Shown: positions 35,610 through 45,040 of the stretch, one piece after another | How the letters are laid out: the number at the start of each line of letters is the position of its first letter | How positions within the stretch are numbered: position 1 is the first letter of the stretch | From: JBBTDV01 sp038042605 | Lineage (GTDB): Bacteria > Bdellovibrionota > UBA1018 | Direction of reading: 5' to 3' | DNA length: 64,000 bases | NCBI GenBank assembly: GCA_964358645.1 | Contig: CAYHPW010000007.1 | Location: forward strand, 1-64,000 | Position numbers and translations under genes: made by a program | Notes under the pieces: generated by a model | What the model was told of the DNA's origin: nothing | Database searches by the model: none | The model's input: the letters and a program-made list of their open reading frames with translations, nothing else

Positions 35610-36633
35610 TCGTGACTTTCCTCAGTAGATCTATATCTTGCAAGGCTTTGCCGGAGCCTCTTACTACACATGTGAGCGGGTCCTCCGCCAGGGCGACGGG
35701 AAGCCCTGTTTTTTCCTTTATTAAGATATCGAGGTTAGCAAGCATGGATCCTCCCCCGGCAAGAATGATCCCGTTATCAACAATATCAGCAGCTAGTTCT
35801 GGCGGTGTCCGCTCGAGAGCTGTTTTTATGGTATCCACCACCGCAGAAACCGGTTCACTCAAGGCGTCTCGGATTTCCTCGGAATTCACCTCGATGGTTT
35901 TGGGTGCACCGCTGATCAGGTCACGGCCTTTGACTTCATAAGTTTTTTCTTCCTCAAACGGGTATGCACATCCGATTGATAATTTAATTTGTTCGGCAGT
36001 ACGCTCACCTATCAACAACGAGTATTTGCGCTTAATATAGCTGACGATCGCATCATCAAATTTGTCGCCGGCGACCCTAACGGACTTAGAATAAACTATA
36101 CCGCCAAGTGAAATTACGGCGACTTCCGTCGTCCCTCCGCCTATATCGACAATCATGTTGCCGCTCGGTTCCCTGATAGGAAGGCCGGCACCGAGGGCTG
36201 CTGCCATTGGTTCCTCGATAAGATAAACTTCACGCGCTCCAGCGGACTGGGCCGATTCCTTGACAGCTCGTTTTTCGACCTGTGTGATCCCGAATGGTAT
36301 GCAAATAATTATGCGTGGCCTAATGAACGACCGGCCTTCGCTGGATTTTTGTATAAAATATTTTAACATTGATTGTGTAACTTCAAAATCCGCTATCACG
36401 CCGTCCTTGAGCGGGCGTATTGCCTGGATGGAGCCTGGCGTGCGGCCAAGCATATCCTTGGCTTCCTTGCCAACGGCTAGAACTCTGGTCTGCCCCCTGG
36501 CGTTGCGGTGTATAGCCACTACTGAAGGTTCGTTTATTATGATCCCGCGGTCACGCGCATAAACAAGCGTATTGGCGGTACCGAGGTCTATCGCCAAATC
36601 ATTTGAAAAAAAATCCAGGATTCTCTTAATCAT
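35602..36633 (-). CDS. mreB: Rod shape-determining protein MreB
   Basis: Actin-like ATPase that forms filaments under the inner membrane and guides cell wall elongation. 343 residues, full length. Phosphate and nucleotide motifs include DLGTANTLVYA near the N terminus, the IVDIGGGTTEVAVIS region, and GGSMLANLD for adenosine contact. The usual partners mreC and mreD are not next to it. It sits after amn and before the PilZ gene, with overlaps or gaps of only a few bases. Confidence 0.97.
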   Translation of the reverse strand: MIKRILDFFSNDLAIDLGTANTLVYARDRGIIINEPSVVAIHRNARGQTRVLAVGKEAKDMLGRTPGSIQAIRPLKDGVIADFEVTQSMLKYFIQKSSEGRSFIRPRIIICIPFGITQVEKRAVKESAQSAGAREVYLIEEPMAAALGAGLPIREPSGNMIVDIGGGTTEVAVISLGGIVYSKSVRVAGDKFDDAIVSYIKRKYSLLIGERTAEQIKLSIGCAYPFEEEKTYEVKGRDLISGAPKTIEVNSEEIRDALSEPVSAVVDTIKTALERTPPELAADIVDNGIILAGGGSMLANLDILIKEKTGLPVALAEDPLTCVVRGSGKALQDIDLLRKVTIV

Positions 36634-36639
36634 CTATCC

Positions 36640-37485
36640 CTACCACTTATAATGGCGGATATGTTCTCCGCGCTCTGCTATTTCGCTCATTGCCTTCATC
36701 CCTATTTCTAAGTGTAAATCGGTGTACTTTCGGAATACCTCCCGTGCCGATTTTTTTGTTTTAATACCTCCCCGCTTAAGCGGCAGGTCTGAAACCAGCA
36801 GCAGCGCACCGATCGGCACCTTGCTGGCGAAACCTGCTATAAACAGGGTTGCTGTTTCCATTTCGATGGCAAGTGCCCGTTCCTCATACAACTGAGCCTT
36901 AAACTTCTCGTCAAACTCCCAAAAACGGTAATCAGTGGTATGAATCACTCCAGTCCTGTAATCATAACCTTTCTCAATGATTATTTGCGAGATGAATTTT
37001 TGAATTTTAAATGTTGGCAACGCCGGCACTTGTTGAGGCATGAAGTGTATTGAAGATCCTTCGTCGCGTATCGCGGCTGTCGGTAATACAAAATCACCGA
37101 CCTTCAGCGATCTATGAAGACCACCGCACATACCAAGAAATAAAACGGCGGTCGGCTCAACTGCCGCGAGAAGCTCGATTATAAGTGCGGCCGTAGGCGA
37201 ACCTATAGAAAAATCAACTATTGAAACATTCGCTTTCTGGCTATGTACCACTCCCATCGCGGTTCCCTGGGTTTTTAAATCTCCACAAAGGGCATTGAAC
37301 CGTTCCAAATAGTAATCAAAATTGGTTAATATTATCTGCTTGCGGAACTGTTCGACTGGGCTGCCTGTATATCGTTCCAGCATGTCTTTGGCTAATTTTA
37401 ATTTATGTACGTTGCTGTAAATCCTATTATTGTTCGGAATAATATAAGGGTTTGATTTGTAAAGGTCGTCTTTTCTATATGGCAC
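36640..37485 (-). CDS. amn: AMP nucleosidase
   Basis: Hydrolyses AMP to adenine and ribose-5-phosphate. This 281-residue protein matches the short form of the enzyme, without the long N-terminal domain of the enterobacterial form. The nucleoside phosphorylase fold is seen in AVLFLGMCGGLHRSL, DFVLPTAAIRDEGSS and EMETATLF, followed by VSDLPLKRGGIKTKKS, which is typical for Amn. It heads the minus-strand operon with mreB 6 bases downstream. It is divergent from mtgA. Confidence 0.92.
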   Translation of the reverse strand: MPYRKDDLYKSNPYIIPNNNRIYSNVHKLKLAKDMLERYTGSPVEQFRKQIILTNFDYYLERFNALCGDLKTQGTAMGVVHSQKANVSIVDFSIGSPTAALIIELLAAVEPTAVLFLGMCGGLHRSLKVGDFVLPTAAIRDEGSSIHFMPQQVPALPTFKIQKFISQIIIEKGYDYRTGVIHTTDYRFWEFDEKFKAQLYEERALAIEMETATLFIAGFASKVPIGALLLVSDLPLKRGGIKTKKSAREVFRKYTDLHLEIGMKAMSEIAERGEHIRHYKW

Positions 37486-37615
37486 AAACTGAGCTTACTT
37501 TCTTACCGCTGTTGACACAAGTCCTCCGATAAAAAGTAGTACACAAAGTATTACTATGAAAAGCGGTACAAATTTTATTCAGTGTGTTAAATAGGGGTGC
37601 TCGCGAGATTTGCAT

Positions 37616-38386
37616 ATGAACTTATATGGACGACAAACATATTTGATGGGTTTTGTGTCAGCGATTTTAGTCTTATTGCTGACAAGCGGCTGCTTGATGC
37701 GCGATCTGCCCGACGTGGGGATGCTTAACGGGCATTACCCGGTTATTCAACATAGGGGCCGTGATTTACCATTTAAAGTTAAGCTCCAGAAACAAATACC
37801 ATCCGGTTGGACCAGGCTTTCGGATATTTCGAAATTTGCAATTGGTGCTGTTGTTGTCAGCGAGGACTGGGCTTTTTACCAGCATAACGGGTTTGATATG
37901 AATCAGATCAAAGAAGCGGCTAAAGAGGATCTAGCAAAGGGGCGTTTCGTCAGGGGTGCCAGTACCATCACTCAGCAAGTGGTGCGGAATATTTTTCTGG
38001 ATAAAGACAAGAACATTTGGCGAAAACTTAGGGAGATCTGGCTTGCGATGCAGCTCGAGAAGAAGTTAAGTAAATCGCGAATCCTTGAGATTTATTTCAA
38101 TATAGCCGAATGGGGGGATGGTTTATTCGGCATAGGTGATGCTTCAAGGCGCTATTTCAACAAAGAGCCGCGTGATCTCACTGCCAAGGAGGGGGCTTTT
38201 CTTGCGATGCTTTTGCCTAGCCCGCGCAGGTACAGCCAGTCATTCAGAAACGGGCAGCTGACGGCATATGCACGTGAAACAACGGAGTCCGTGCTCAAAA
38301 AAATGGTGCAGGCACATTATCTTACTGAGGACGAAATGGTGGCGGAACTTGGTTCGACTCTTTCTTTCGAAAAAACCATTAAATGA
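37616..38386 (+). CDS. mtgA: Monofunctional peptidoglycan glycosyltransferase
   Basis: GT51 enzyme that polymerises lipid II into glycan strands, 256 residues. A membrane anchor covers residues 10-25. Catalytic Glu83 lies in VVSEDWAFYQHNGFD, and GASTITQQ at residues 114-121 is the second motif; a later KLREIWLAMQLEKKLSKS segment fits too. No transpeptidase domain follows. LLTSGC at the end of the helix resembles a lipobox with Thr at -3, so lipid modification is possible but not canonical. The ATG at 37616 is preferred to the TTG at 37610. It stands just ahead of the dcw cluster. Confidence 0.93.
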   Translation: MNLYGRQTYLMGFVSAILVLLLTSGCLMRDLPDVGMLNGHYPVIQHRGRDLPFKVKLQKQIPSGWTRLSDISKFAIGAVVVSEDWAFYQHNGFDMNQIKEAAKEDLAKGRFVRGASTITQQVVRNIFLDKDKNIWRKLREIWLAMQLEKKLSKSRILEIYFNIAEWGDGLFGIGDASRRYFNKEPRDLTAKEGAFLAMLLPSPRRYSQSFRNGQLTAYARETTESVLKKMVQAHYLTEDEMVAELGSTLSFEKTIK

Positions 38387-38461
38387 TTTTGTTAGACATG
38401 CGCCCAGGCGTTCGGCGAACTTGCATACCGCATGTTTACATGGCAAGGTGGCGTTTACTTA

Positions 38462-39148
38462 ATGATTCCAGCGGAACTTAAAAATCAGATTATTCGCTAT
38501 TGTCACAGGATGGATGACAAGGGTTGGGTTGCCAATCATGATGGCAATATTTCCGTTCGCCTGTCGGGTGGAAGTATCGCTGCGACTCCGACGGCGAGAG
38601 CCAAGTTTGATCTCAAGGAAGAAGATCTTATCGAGCTTGACCAGAACGGGAAAAAAATCGCCGGTAACGCGGCACCTTTTTCTGAAATTGCTATTCATTT
38701 AAGGATTTTTCGCACACGGCCTGATGCTAATGCTGTTGTGCATGCGCACCCACCCTATACCACTGCTGTGGGGTGTGCAAATCAGGAAATGGTGACCTGG
38801 GCTGTGCCGGAAGCCATTGTTTCTCTTGGTCCAGGAGTTCCGCTCGCAGGCCTCGCCTTGCCTAATTCTGAGGAATTTTGGAGAGAACTGGATCCACTGA
38901 TTCCACATTATGATGCGATAATGGTTGCTGGAAACGGCGTGTTTACATGGGGAAAGAATGTGGAGCAAGCTTTCCTGCGTTTAGAGCTTGTGGAACATGT
39001 CGCAAAGATATGTTTTTTTTCACAGACTCTTGGCGGACCAAAACTGCTTGAGCCAAGGCATGTGGCGGTATTGTTAAAGAAAAGATCTGATGCCGGGTTG
39101 GCCTTGCCTCCGGATCCTGCGCGCACTTCCTGGTTTACTCTTACATGA
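38462..39148 (+). CDS. Class II aldolase/adducin family protein
   Basis: A 228-residue protein of the zinc-dependent class II aldolase/adducin fold. Family marks are NHDGNISVRL near residue 25, metal-binding histidines in VVHAHPPYT, and a conserved GNGVFTWG segment. Relatives include L-fuculose-phosphate and L-ribulose-phosphate enzymes and methylthioribulose-phosphate dehydratase; substrate here cannot be fixed. The ATG at 38462 follows a GGTGG site; an earlier ATG at 38432 has none. The end overlaps rsmH by 4 bases, so it is co-transcribed with the dcw genes, an unusual partner. Confidence 0.75.
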   Translation: MIPAELKNQIIRYCHRMDDKGWVANHDGNISVRLSGGSIAATPTARAKFDLKEEDLIELDQNGKKIAGNAAPFSEIAIHLRIFRTRPDANAVVHAHPPYTTAVGCANQEMVTWAVPEAIVSLGPGVPLAGLALPNSEEFWRELDPLIPHYDAIMVAGNGVFTWGKNVEQAFLRLELVEHVAKICFFSQTLGGPKLLEPRHVAVLLKKRSDAGLALPPDPARTSWFTLT

Positions 39149-40065
39149 CTATGCATGTTCCGATACTGGTGGAACCAATCAGAGATGCGTTGCTAAAACC
39201 GCTTCTTGATCTCCCGCTAAATGCACCGACACATTACATAGTGGATTGTACGCTTGGTGGTGGCGGGCATACCGCTTCTATTCTCGAGGCATTTGACTCG
39301 GACAACAGATTAAAACATCACAAAGTGATCGCCGTGGACAGGGATCTCGCCGCGATTGAATCTGCAAAAACAAGGTTTGCCGACGATATTAAACTCGGAC
39401 GCCTGGAACTGTTACATTCATCTTTCAGCAAGCTCGAGAATGAATTGCCGAGATTTAAAAATATTCTAGGTCTCGTGGCTGATCTTGGATTTTCCAGCGA
39501 TCAAATCGAGGCTCCTGCACGAGGGTTAAGTTTTCAGCGCGAAGGCCCGCTTGACATGCGCTATGATTGCAGCCAGGGACATACTTGCCTGGAAATACTG
39601 AAAACGATTTCAGAAGCCGAACTCAGGAATGTTTTAAAAACCTACGGTCAGGAAAGATTCAGCGATCGCATTGCGTTAAGAATTATATCAAACAGGAATC
39701 AAGGCAATATCCCTCGCACTACGACGGAGCTTTCCAGCATGATAATCAGCGCCCTGCCTCCCGCCGCCAGACACGGCCGTATACATGCGGCGACTAGAAC
39801 GTTCCAGGCTTTGAGGATTCTAGTTAATAATGAAGTAGAGGAACTCCATTGTCTGCTTAAGCATGTTATATTGTTAGTGAGGCCTCCTGGTAGGGCGGCT
39901 GTTTTAAGTTTTCACTCATTGGAGGATCGGGAGGTTAAACACGTATTTCGTGACAAGTCGTTGTTCAGATTGTTGAACAAGAAACCTTTAACAGCCGGTA
40001 CTGATGAGTTACGTAGGAATCCGAGAGCGAGAAGCGCTAAACTTAGGATAGCTGAACGGATTTGA
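39145..40065 (+). CDS. rsmH: 16S rRNA (cytosine(1402)-N4)-methyltransferase
   Basis: SAM-dependent methyltransferase (MraW) that modifies C1402 of 16S rRNA. 306 residues. Signatures are HVPILVEPI near the N terminus, DCTLGGGGHTASIL for SAM binding, LVADLGFSSDQI, GLSFQREGPLDMR, and AATRTFQALRI with the catalytic region. It normally opens the dcw cluster behind mraZ. Here the aldolase gene takes that place and overlaps its start by 4 bases. ftsL follows after 9 bases. Confidence 0.97.
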   Translation: MTMHVPILVEPIRDALLKPLLDLPLNAPTHYIVDCTLGGGGHTASILEAFDSDNRLKHHKVIAVDRDLAAIESAKTRFADDIKLGRLELLHSSFSKLENELPRFKNILGLVADLGFSSDQIEAPARGLSFQREGPLDMRYDCSQGHTCLEILKTISEAELRNVLKTYGQERFSDRIALRIISNRNQGNIPRTTTELSSMIISALPPAARHGRIHAATRTFQALRILVNNEVEELHCLLKHVILLVRPPGRAAVLSFHSLEDREVKHVFRDKSLFRLLNKKPLTAGTDELRRNPRARSAKLRIAERI

Positions 40066-40074
40066 AAGAAAGAG

Positions 40075-40365
40075 ATGGGATTTTCTAAAACAGTTTTGAT
40101 CCGCAGCGTGCCGATCTGGGTCATTCCTATCGCCATCTTGATGGCCATAGTTACGATCTGGCTGCGTCTTTCAGTAATACGAACCACTTATTCAATTAAT
40201 CAGACGACCATAACAGTTAAACAACTCCAGCAGGAGAAAGAGCAGCAGGAACTTAGATACACGGCCCTGCGCTCGCCGCGAAGGCTCGAGATCCTTGCAC
40301 GCACAAAGTTCGGGCTATCACAGCCAAGATCCGATCAGATGATTTACCTTCAAAAGGCGCATTGA
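40075..40365 (+). CDS. ftsL: Cell division protein FtsL
   Basis: A 96-residue bitopic membrane protein with one N-terminal helix (residues 11-30) and a periplasmic coiled coil (TVKQLQQEKEQQELRYTALRSP). The size, topology and place between rsmH and ftsI identify FtsL, whose sequence is poorly conserved. In the divisome it joins FtsB and FtsQ and activates FtsW-FtsI. Its stop codon shares a base with the ATG of ftsI. Confidence 0.85.
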   Translation: MGFSKTVLIRSVPIWVIPIAILMAIVTIWLRLSVIRTTYSINQTTITVKQLQQEKEQQELRYTALRSPRRLEILARTKFGLSQPRSDQMIYLQKAH

Positions 40366-42341
40366 TGGATACAGATAGCGAGAAGGTGAAGTTCAGGCTG
40401 ACTTTATTGATGTTGATGTTCATGGCGGCTTCAGCAGCGCTTCTCGGCAGATCGGTATTTGTACAACTGATCCCAGACGAGAGATTGGACCAGCTGGCTC
40501 GCAAGCAATTTAATTCAAAAGTCCTTATAAAACCCCGTCGCGGGTCTGTTTTAGATACTAATGGTGAACCACTGGCTGTCAACGTGGAGATCAACAGTCT
40601 GGCCGCTAATCCCTTGAAGGTACAAAATAAAAAGACCGCCGCATGGTTACTTTCAAAGGCTGTCGAAATTCCAGCTTCAAAACTGATACCCCGGTTTAGT
40701 GAAAAAAAAGAATTCGTATGGATAAAACGTCATTTGAGCGAAGCCGACATGGCGAAACTTCGCCGCTGGCACATAATGGATAAGGACGGAAGCCTTATAA
40801 GCGGTTTATGGTTGGTGAAAGAAAGCCAAAGAGCCTATCCACACGCTGAACTAGCGGCGCATGTTATCGGTGATGTCAATGTCGACTCTGAAGGTATCGA
40901 AGGCGTGGAATTACGTGAAGACGAGCGGCTACGCGGCAAAGTTGCAGCCGTAACAGCAATAAAAGATGCTCTCGGGCGTCCTACTTTCATAGATGCCGCT
41001 GCGGCAAAACATGTTAAGGAAGGCGAAAAAATTTCCCTTACCATAGATGCATCGTTGCAGTTTGCTGTGGAGGTAGAGCTTCGTGGTGCGATCCGTAAGA
41101 CCGGTTCTAAAAGCGGTACAGTGATCATAATGGATTCAGCTACTGGTGAGATACTTGCTCTTGCCAATGAGCCATCATTCAACCCAAACGAAAAGGGAGC
41201 GCCCGCGGATTACCGGAGAAACAGAGCCATAACTGATGGGTATGAGCCCGGCTCAACTTTAAAAGCTGTTCTTCTTGCAGCAGCGTTATCGAATGGCTGG
41301 AAATTAAATGACAAGATCTGGGCTGAATCAGGAAAGATTAGAATCCAAGGCAAAGTGATTTCCGAAGCGGAGTCTAGGGAAAAATTTGGATGGCTCGATA
41401 TCAAAGAAGTCCTACAGGTTTCAAGCAACGTCGGTGCCGCGAAACTGGCATTAAAGGTCGGGGCTGATCATTATCATGATATGCTGAGAGCATTCGGATT
41501 CGGGTCAAAAACGAACATAAGACTGCCTGGCGAAATATCGGGCAGAATTCCACATAGAAAATCATGGCCACCGCTTACTCTGGCCAATATCGGATTCGGA
41601 CAGGGAATAATGGTCACGCGCCTCCAGATGCTTCGTGCTTATGCAGCTATATTAAACGGAGGATGGCTTGTCAGACCGAGAATAATAAATGGTGAGGAAG
41701 ATGTAGATGTAAGAAAAAGGATCATCAGCCAAAAAGTTTCCGCCCAGCTTCTTGACGCGCTTGAGGCCGTGACCGGAAAGAACGGAACCGGGACAAAGGC
41801 CATGCTGGAAGGCTACCGCGTAGCGGGAAAAACAGGCACTGCCCAGATGGTGGATTCGCAAACAGGTACATATTCGCGGTCAAGGTTCATTTCATCGTTT
41901 ATAGGATTTGCACTTGGTGTAGAACCAAAAATAGCAATCTTTGTTTCGCTTGATGAGCCAAAGGGCGTTTATTACGCCTCGGATACCGCAGCACCGCTTT
42001 TTCGCGAAATTCTCAATGTGGTTGCAACAAGATTTAGCATGCCCTCAAAAGGGGTGTCCATCGGCGCTGAAAAACTCGCAGTAAAAAGCGCGGAAAAAAC
42101 AGAAAAACAGGTTATTCGCCCATCTTCTCTCAAGTGGCGTGGAGCAACTTCTACCGGGCGGTTTACTTGGACAATGCCTTCCCTTTCTGGCTTAACCCCA
42201 AGGGAAGTCATTGATCTTCTAAAAGGGCATGAGTTTGGTTTAGAGTTTAAAGGTGATGGCGTGGTCCATGAGCAATTTCCAGCAGAGGGAAAACTGCTGG
42301 CCGAGGGAGATAAGATAAAAATAGTTTTAGCCGAACCGTAA
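40365..42341 (+). CDS. ftsI: Penicillin-binding protein 3 (FtsI) with C-terminal PASTA domain
   Basis: Division-specific transpeptidase that crosslinks septal peptidoglycan. 658 residues. A membrane helix lies at about residues 11-33, followed by the pedestal domain (KPRRGSVLDTNGEPLA). Transpeptidase motifs are S297-T-L-K300, VSSN further on, and K489-T-G. From about residue 600 there is one PASTA repeat (MPSLSGLTPREVIDLL). PASTA is typical for Gram-positive PBP2x and SpoVD but also seen in some diderms. The ATG at 40365 shares a base with the ftsL stop. Confidence 0.96.
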   Translation: MDTDSEKVKFRLTLLMLMFMAASAALLGRSVFVQLIPDERLDQLARKQFNSKVLIKPRRGSVLDTNGEPLAVNVEINSLAANPLKVQNKKTAAWLLSKAVEIPASKLIPRFSEKKEFVWIKRHLSEADMAKLRRWHIMDKDGSLISGLWLVKESQRAYPHAELAAHVIGDVNVDSEGIEGVELREDERLRGKVAAVTAIKDALGRPTFIDAAAAKHVKEGEKISLTIDASLQFAVEVELRGAIRKTGSKSGTVIIMDSATGEILALANEPSFNPNEKGAPADYRRNRAITDGYEPGSTLKAVLLAAALSNGWKLNDKIWAESGKIRIQGKVISEAESREKFGWLDIKEVLQVSSNVGAAKLALKVGADHYHDMLRAFGFGSKTNIRLPGEISGRIPHRKSWPPLTLANIGFGQGIMVTRLQMLRAYAAILNGGWLVRPRIINGEEDVDVRKRIISQKVSAQLLDALEAVTGKNGTGTKAMLEGYRVAGKTGTAQMVDSQTGTYSRSRFISSFIGFALGVEPKIAIFVSLDEPKGVYYASDTAAPLFREILNVVATRFSMPSKGVSIGAEKLAVKSAEKTEKQVIRPSSLKWRGATSTGRFTWTMPSLSGLTPREVIDLLKGHEFGLEFKGDGVVHEQFPAEGKLLAEGDKIKIVLAEP

Positions 42342-42350
42342 ATTAAAAAT

Positions 42351-43919
42351 ATGATCAAGGCATCTGATCTTTTAGCAGGGCTTTTAACTGAAACTAATTC
42401 GCAGGAACTTGAAATATCTTCCGTGCAGGTTGATTCACGTTTTATCGAGCCTGGTTGCGCTTATGTAGCGGTCAGGGGCGAAAAACACGACGGTCATTCT
42501 TTTATTGCCAGCGCGGTAAAATCAGGCGCGTCGCTTATTATCGGAGAGGAAGCACCTGAACGCGTGTTCAAGCTGCTTACCCGCGGGACCCATCAAGTTA
42601 GGTATGTCCAGGTGCTTGATTCGCGCGCTGCTCTTGCACTGATAGCGGCGAATTACTATGGCCGCCCGTCGTCTTCATTGCTTGTTATAGGCGTGACCGG
42701 CACCAGCGGAAAAACCACAACCACTTACATCGCTGAATCAATTCTTTCCTCAGCTGGCCATAAAGTAGGTGTCATAGGTACAGTAAACTACCGTTTTGCT
42801 GGCGTAACTTTACCTGCGGATCATACAACTCCCGGCGCTCTTGACCTCCAAAGACTGCTTTATGAAATGAAGTCGCGCGGATGTACTGCGGTTGTAATGG
42901 AAGTTTCATCACATGCGCTAAAACAACAGCGTACGGCTTATGTCGCATTTGATGTGGGGATTTTCACCAATCTTTCCCGTGAACATATGGATTTTCATCC
43001 TGACATGGAAGATTACTTCGCTTCAAAGGCGCTGCTGTTTAAAGAATCCTTTTGTTTTTCCAGGACAGCCGGCAAAGAACCTTCCGCAGTTATTAATTCC
43101 GAAGATGATTTTGGCAGGCGTCTTATAAAGGACCTTTCAGGAAAAATCCCTAAGCAACATATCTTAAAATTCGGCGGTACTACGAAACATTTAACCGATG
43201 TGGTAAGCGATTCGTATCTTAAGGCAACATTGGCAGGTATAAGTGGCCGTGTTGGTGATGTATCCGTTAAATCGGCTTTAATGGGCAGGTTCAATGCATA
43301 TAACATCCTTGCCGCTATCGGCATGGCCAAGGCGTTAAATCTAAACAAAGCTTGTATTGAGCAGGGCATAGCCGCACTCAGCGCCGTTCCAGGACGTTTG
43401 GAACAAGTTAAGAACCAGAAGGGCATACATGTCTTTGTCGACTACGCACATAAACCAGATGCTTTAGAGAAGGTTTTAAGAACATTGGGTGAAGTCAAGG
43501 GCTCCGGACGTATTATCACGGTTTTTGGCTGCGGTGGCGACAGGGACAAGACCAAGCGACCGGTCATGGGACAAATCGCAGTTGATCTTTCTGATCTGGT
43601 GGTAGTTACTTCCGACAACCCTCGTACTGAGGATCCGGGCCTAATAATAAATGAAATATTAGCTGGAATACAGCCTTACGAAAGCTCCACAGTTAGAAGA
43701 TGCTTAGTTGAATCCGACCGCAGAAAAGCTATCTGGATGGCGCTTAATGCCGCTACAAGGGGGGACATATTGTTAATCGCCGGTAAAGGCCATGAAACTT
43801 ATCAGATTGTATCTGACCATGTCGCAGCTGAAGCCGGACTGAAGAAAACTGTAAAAATCGACTTTGATGATCGTAAGGTTGTTTCAGAATTTCTTGCAGA
43901 AAAAAATACAGTTACTTGA
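42351..43919 (+). CDS. murE: UDP-MurNAc-tripeptide synthetase (meso-DAP adding)
   Basis: Cytoplasmic ATP-dependent ligase adding the third stem residue to UDP-MurNAc-L-Ala-D-Glu. 522 residues. The ATP-binding loop is GVTGTSGKTTTTYIAE. The phrase DNPRTEDP carries the DNPR motif that marks enzymes using meso-diaminopimelate rather than lysine. The next gene is mraY: the murF that usually stands between them is missing here. Its 3' end contains the -35 box of a strong-looking mraY promoter. Confidence 0.96.
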   Translation: MIKASDLLAGLLTETNSQELEISSVQVDSRFIEPGCAYVAVRGEKHDGHSFIASAVKSGASLIIGEEAPERVFKLLTRGTHQVRYVQVLDSRAALALIAANYYGRPSSSLLVIGVTGTSGKTTTTYIAESILSSAGHKVGVIGTVNYRFAGVTLPADHTTPGALDLQRLLYEMKSRGCTAVVMEVSSHALKQQRTAYVAFDVGIFTNLSREHMDFHPDMEDYFASKALLFKESFCFSRTAGKEPSAVINSEDDFGRRLIKDLSGKIPKQHILKFGGTTKHLTDVVSDSYLKATLAGISGRVGDVSVKSALMGRFNAYNILAAIGMAKALNLNKACIEQGIAALSAVPGRLEQVKNQKGIHVFVDYAHKPDALEKVLRTLGEVKGSGRIITVFGCGGDRDKTKRPVMGQIAVDLSDLVVVTSDNPRTEDPGLIINEILAGIQPYESSTVRRCLVESDRRKAIWMALNAATRGDILLIAGKGHETYQIVSDHVAAEAGLKKTVKIDFDDRKVVSEFLAEKNTVT

Positions 43920-43945
43920 CATTGCCTTTTAAAAATTTGTAGCAT
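43916..43945 (+). promoter_or_regulatory. Sigma-70-like promoter for mraY
   Basis: A perfect TTGACA at 43916-43921 overlaps the end of murE, with TAGCAT at 43940-43945 after 18 bases. A start about 7 bases downstream of the -10 would be at or next to the mraY ATG at 43952. No ribosome site lies between. This predicts an internal dcw promoter and a nearly leaderless mraY transcript. Confidence 0.55.
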
Positions 43946-43951
43946 CCCGTC

Positions 43952-45028
43952 ATGCTCTTTCATTTGCTTTACCCGTTGCATACCTCGCATGTCTTTTTCA
44001 ATGTGTTTAAATATATAACGTTTAGAACGTTTGCCGCCGCCATAACCGGCGTTTTTTTATGTATGTTACTTGGCCCGGCTTACATACGTCTTCTTCAGCG
44101 CAAGCAACTTGGGCAGGCCATCAGGGATGACGGCCCAAAAAGTCACTATATCAAGAAGGGAACTCCCACAATGGGTGGCGGGCTCATCTTGATGGCGATA
44201 ACGATTTCAACCCTTTTATGGGCTGATTTGACAAACAAGAACATCTGGATCGTTTTGGGAACAATGTTGCTTTTCGGGGTGATTGGTTTTCTGGATGATT
44301 ACCGGAAAGTGATAAAAAAAGATTCTAAAGGCCTGTCAGCGCGTCAGAAGCTGATATTTCAAACTATATTGGCACTGGTTGTGGCATGCCTCATCTATTT
44401 CATGAGAGACACCCCTCCAGTACTAAAGTTCCCGTTTTTCAAGAGTTGGTCACTTGACTTGGGAGGCTTATTCGTTCCGTTTGTGGCGTTTGTCATCGTA
44501 GGTACCTCAAATGCGGTGAATCTTACCGATGGTCTTGATGGCTTGGCGGTAGGGCCAACAATCAGCACGTCGGTAACATTTCTTGTCCTCGCTTACTGTG
44601 CCGGGCATGTCAAAATTGCGGAGTATTTACAGATCCCTTATGTAACCGGTGCTGGGGAACTCGCAGTGATCTGTGGCGCCTTGGCTTCGGCTTGTTTAGG
44701 GTTTTTGTGGTTCAATACGTATCCTGCTCAGGTATTCATGGGTGATGTCGGTTCTTTGGCTTTGGGAGCGGCTTTAGCCGTGATTTCAGTTATAACGAAG
44801 AACGAGCTCTTGCTCGCGCTTTGCGGCGGGATTTTTGTGATTGAAGCGTTGTCGGTCATGGCACAAGTGATTTCTTTCAAAATAACCGGAAAACGTGTTT
44901 TCAAAATGGCCCCGATCCACCATCATTTTGAATTGAAGGGGTGGGCGGAACCAAAAGTGATTGTCAGGTTTTGGATTATTTCGATTCTATTGGCATTATT
45001 TACGTTATCAACTTTAAAACTCAGGTAG
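43952..45028 (+). CDS. mraY: Phospho-N-acetylmuramoyl-pentapeptide-transferase
   Basis: Polytopic inner-membrane enzyme that makes lipid I from UDP-MurNAc-pentapeptide and undecaprenyl phosphate. 358 residues, about ten helices. Signatures are DDGPKSHYIKKGTPTMGGG, FLDDYRKV, NLTDGLDGLA and MAPIHHHFELKGW. The N terminus (LFHLLYPLH, FNVFKYITFRT) aligns with E. coli MraY from its first residue, so the ATG at 43952 is well supported even though no Shine-Dalgarno precedes it. Confidence 0.97.
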   Translation: MLFHLLYPLHTSHVFFNVFKYITFRTFAAAITGVFLCMLLGPAYIRLLQRKQLGQAIRDDGPKSHYIKKGTPTMGGGLILMAITISTLLWADLTNKNIWIVLGTMLLFGVIGFLDDYRKVIKKDSKGLSARQKLIFQTILALVVACLIYFMRDTPPVLKFPFFKSWSLDLGGLFVPFVAFVIVGTSNAVNLTDGLDGLAVGPTISTSVTFLVLAYCAGHVKIAEYLQIPYVTGAGELAVICGALASACLGFLWFNTYPAQVFMGDVGSLALGAALAVISVITKNELLLALCGGIFVIEALSVMAQVISFKITGKRVFKMAPIHHHFELKGWAEPKVIVRFWIISILLALFTLSTLKLR

Positions 45029-45040
45029 GTTTAAATTTTT

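Noticed and set aside
37512..37542. TTGACA at 37512 as a promoter of mtgA
   Set aside because: The nearest -10 candidates (TAGTAC, TACACA) are poor and at 19 or 22 bases spacing.
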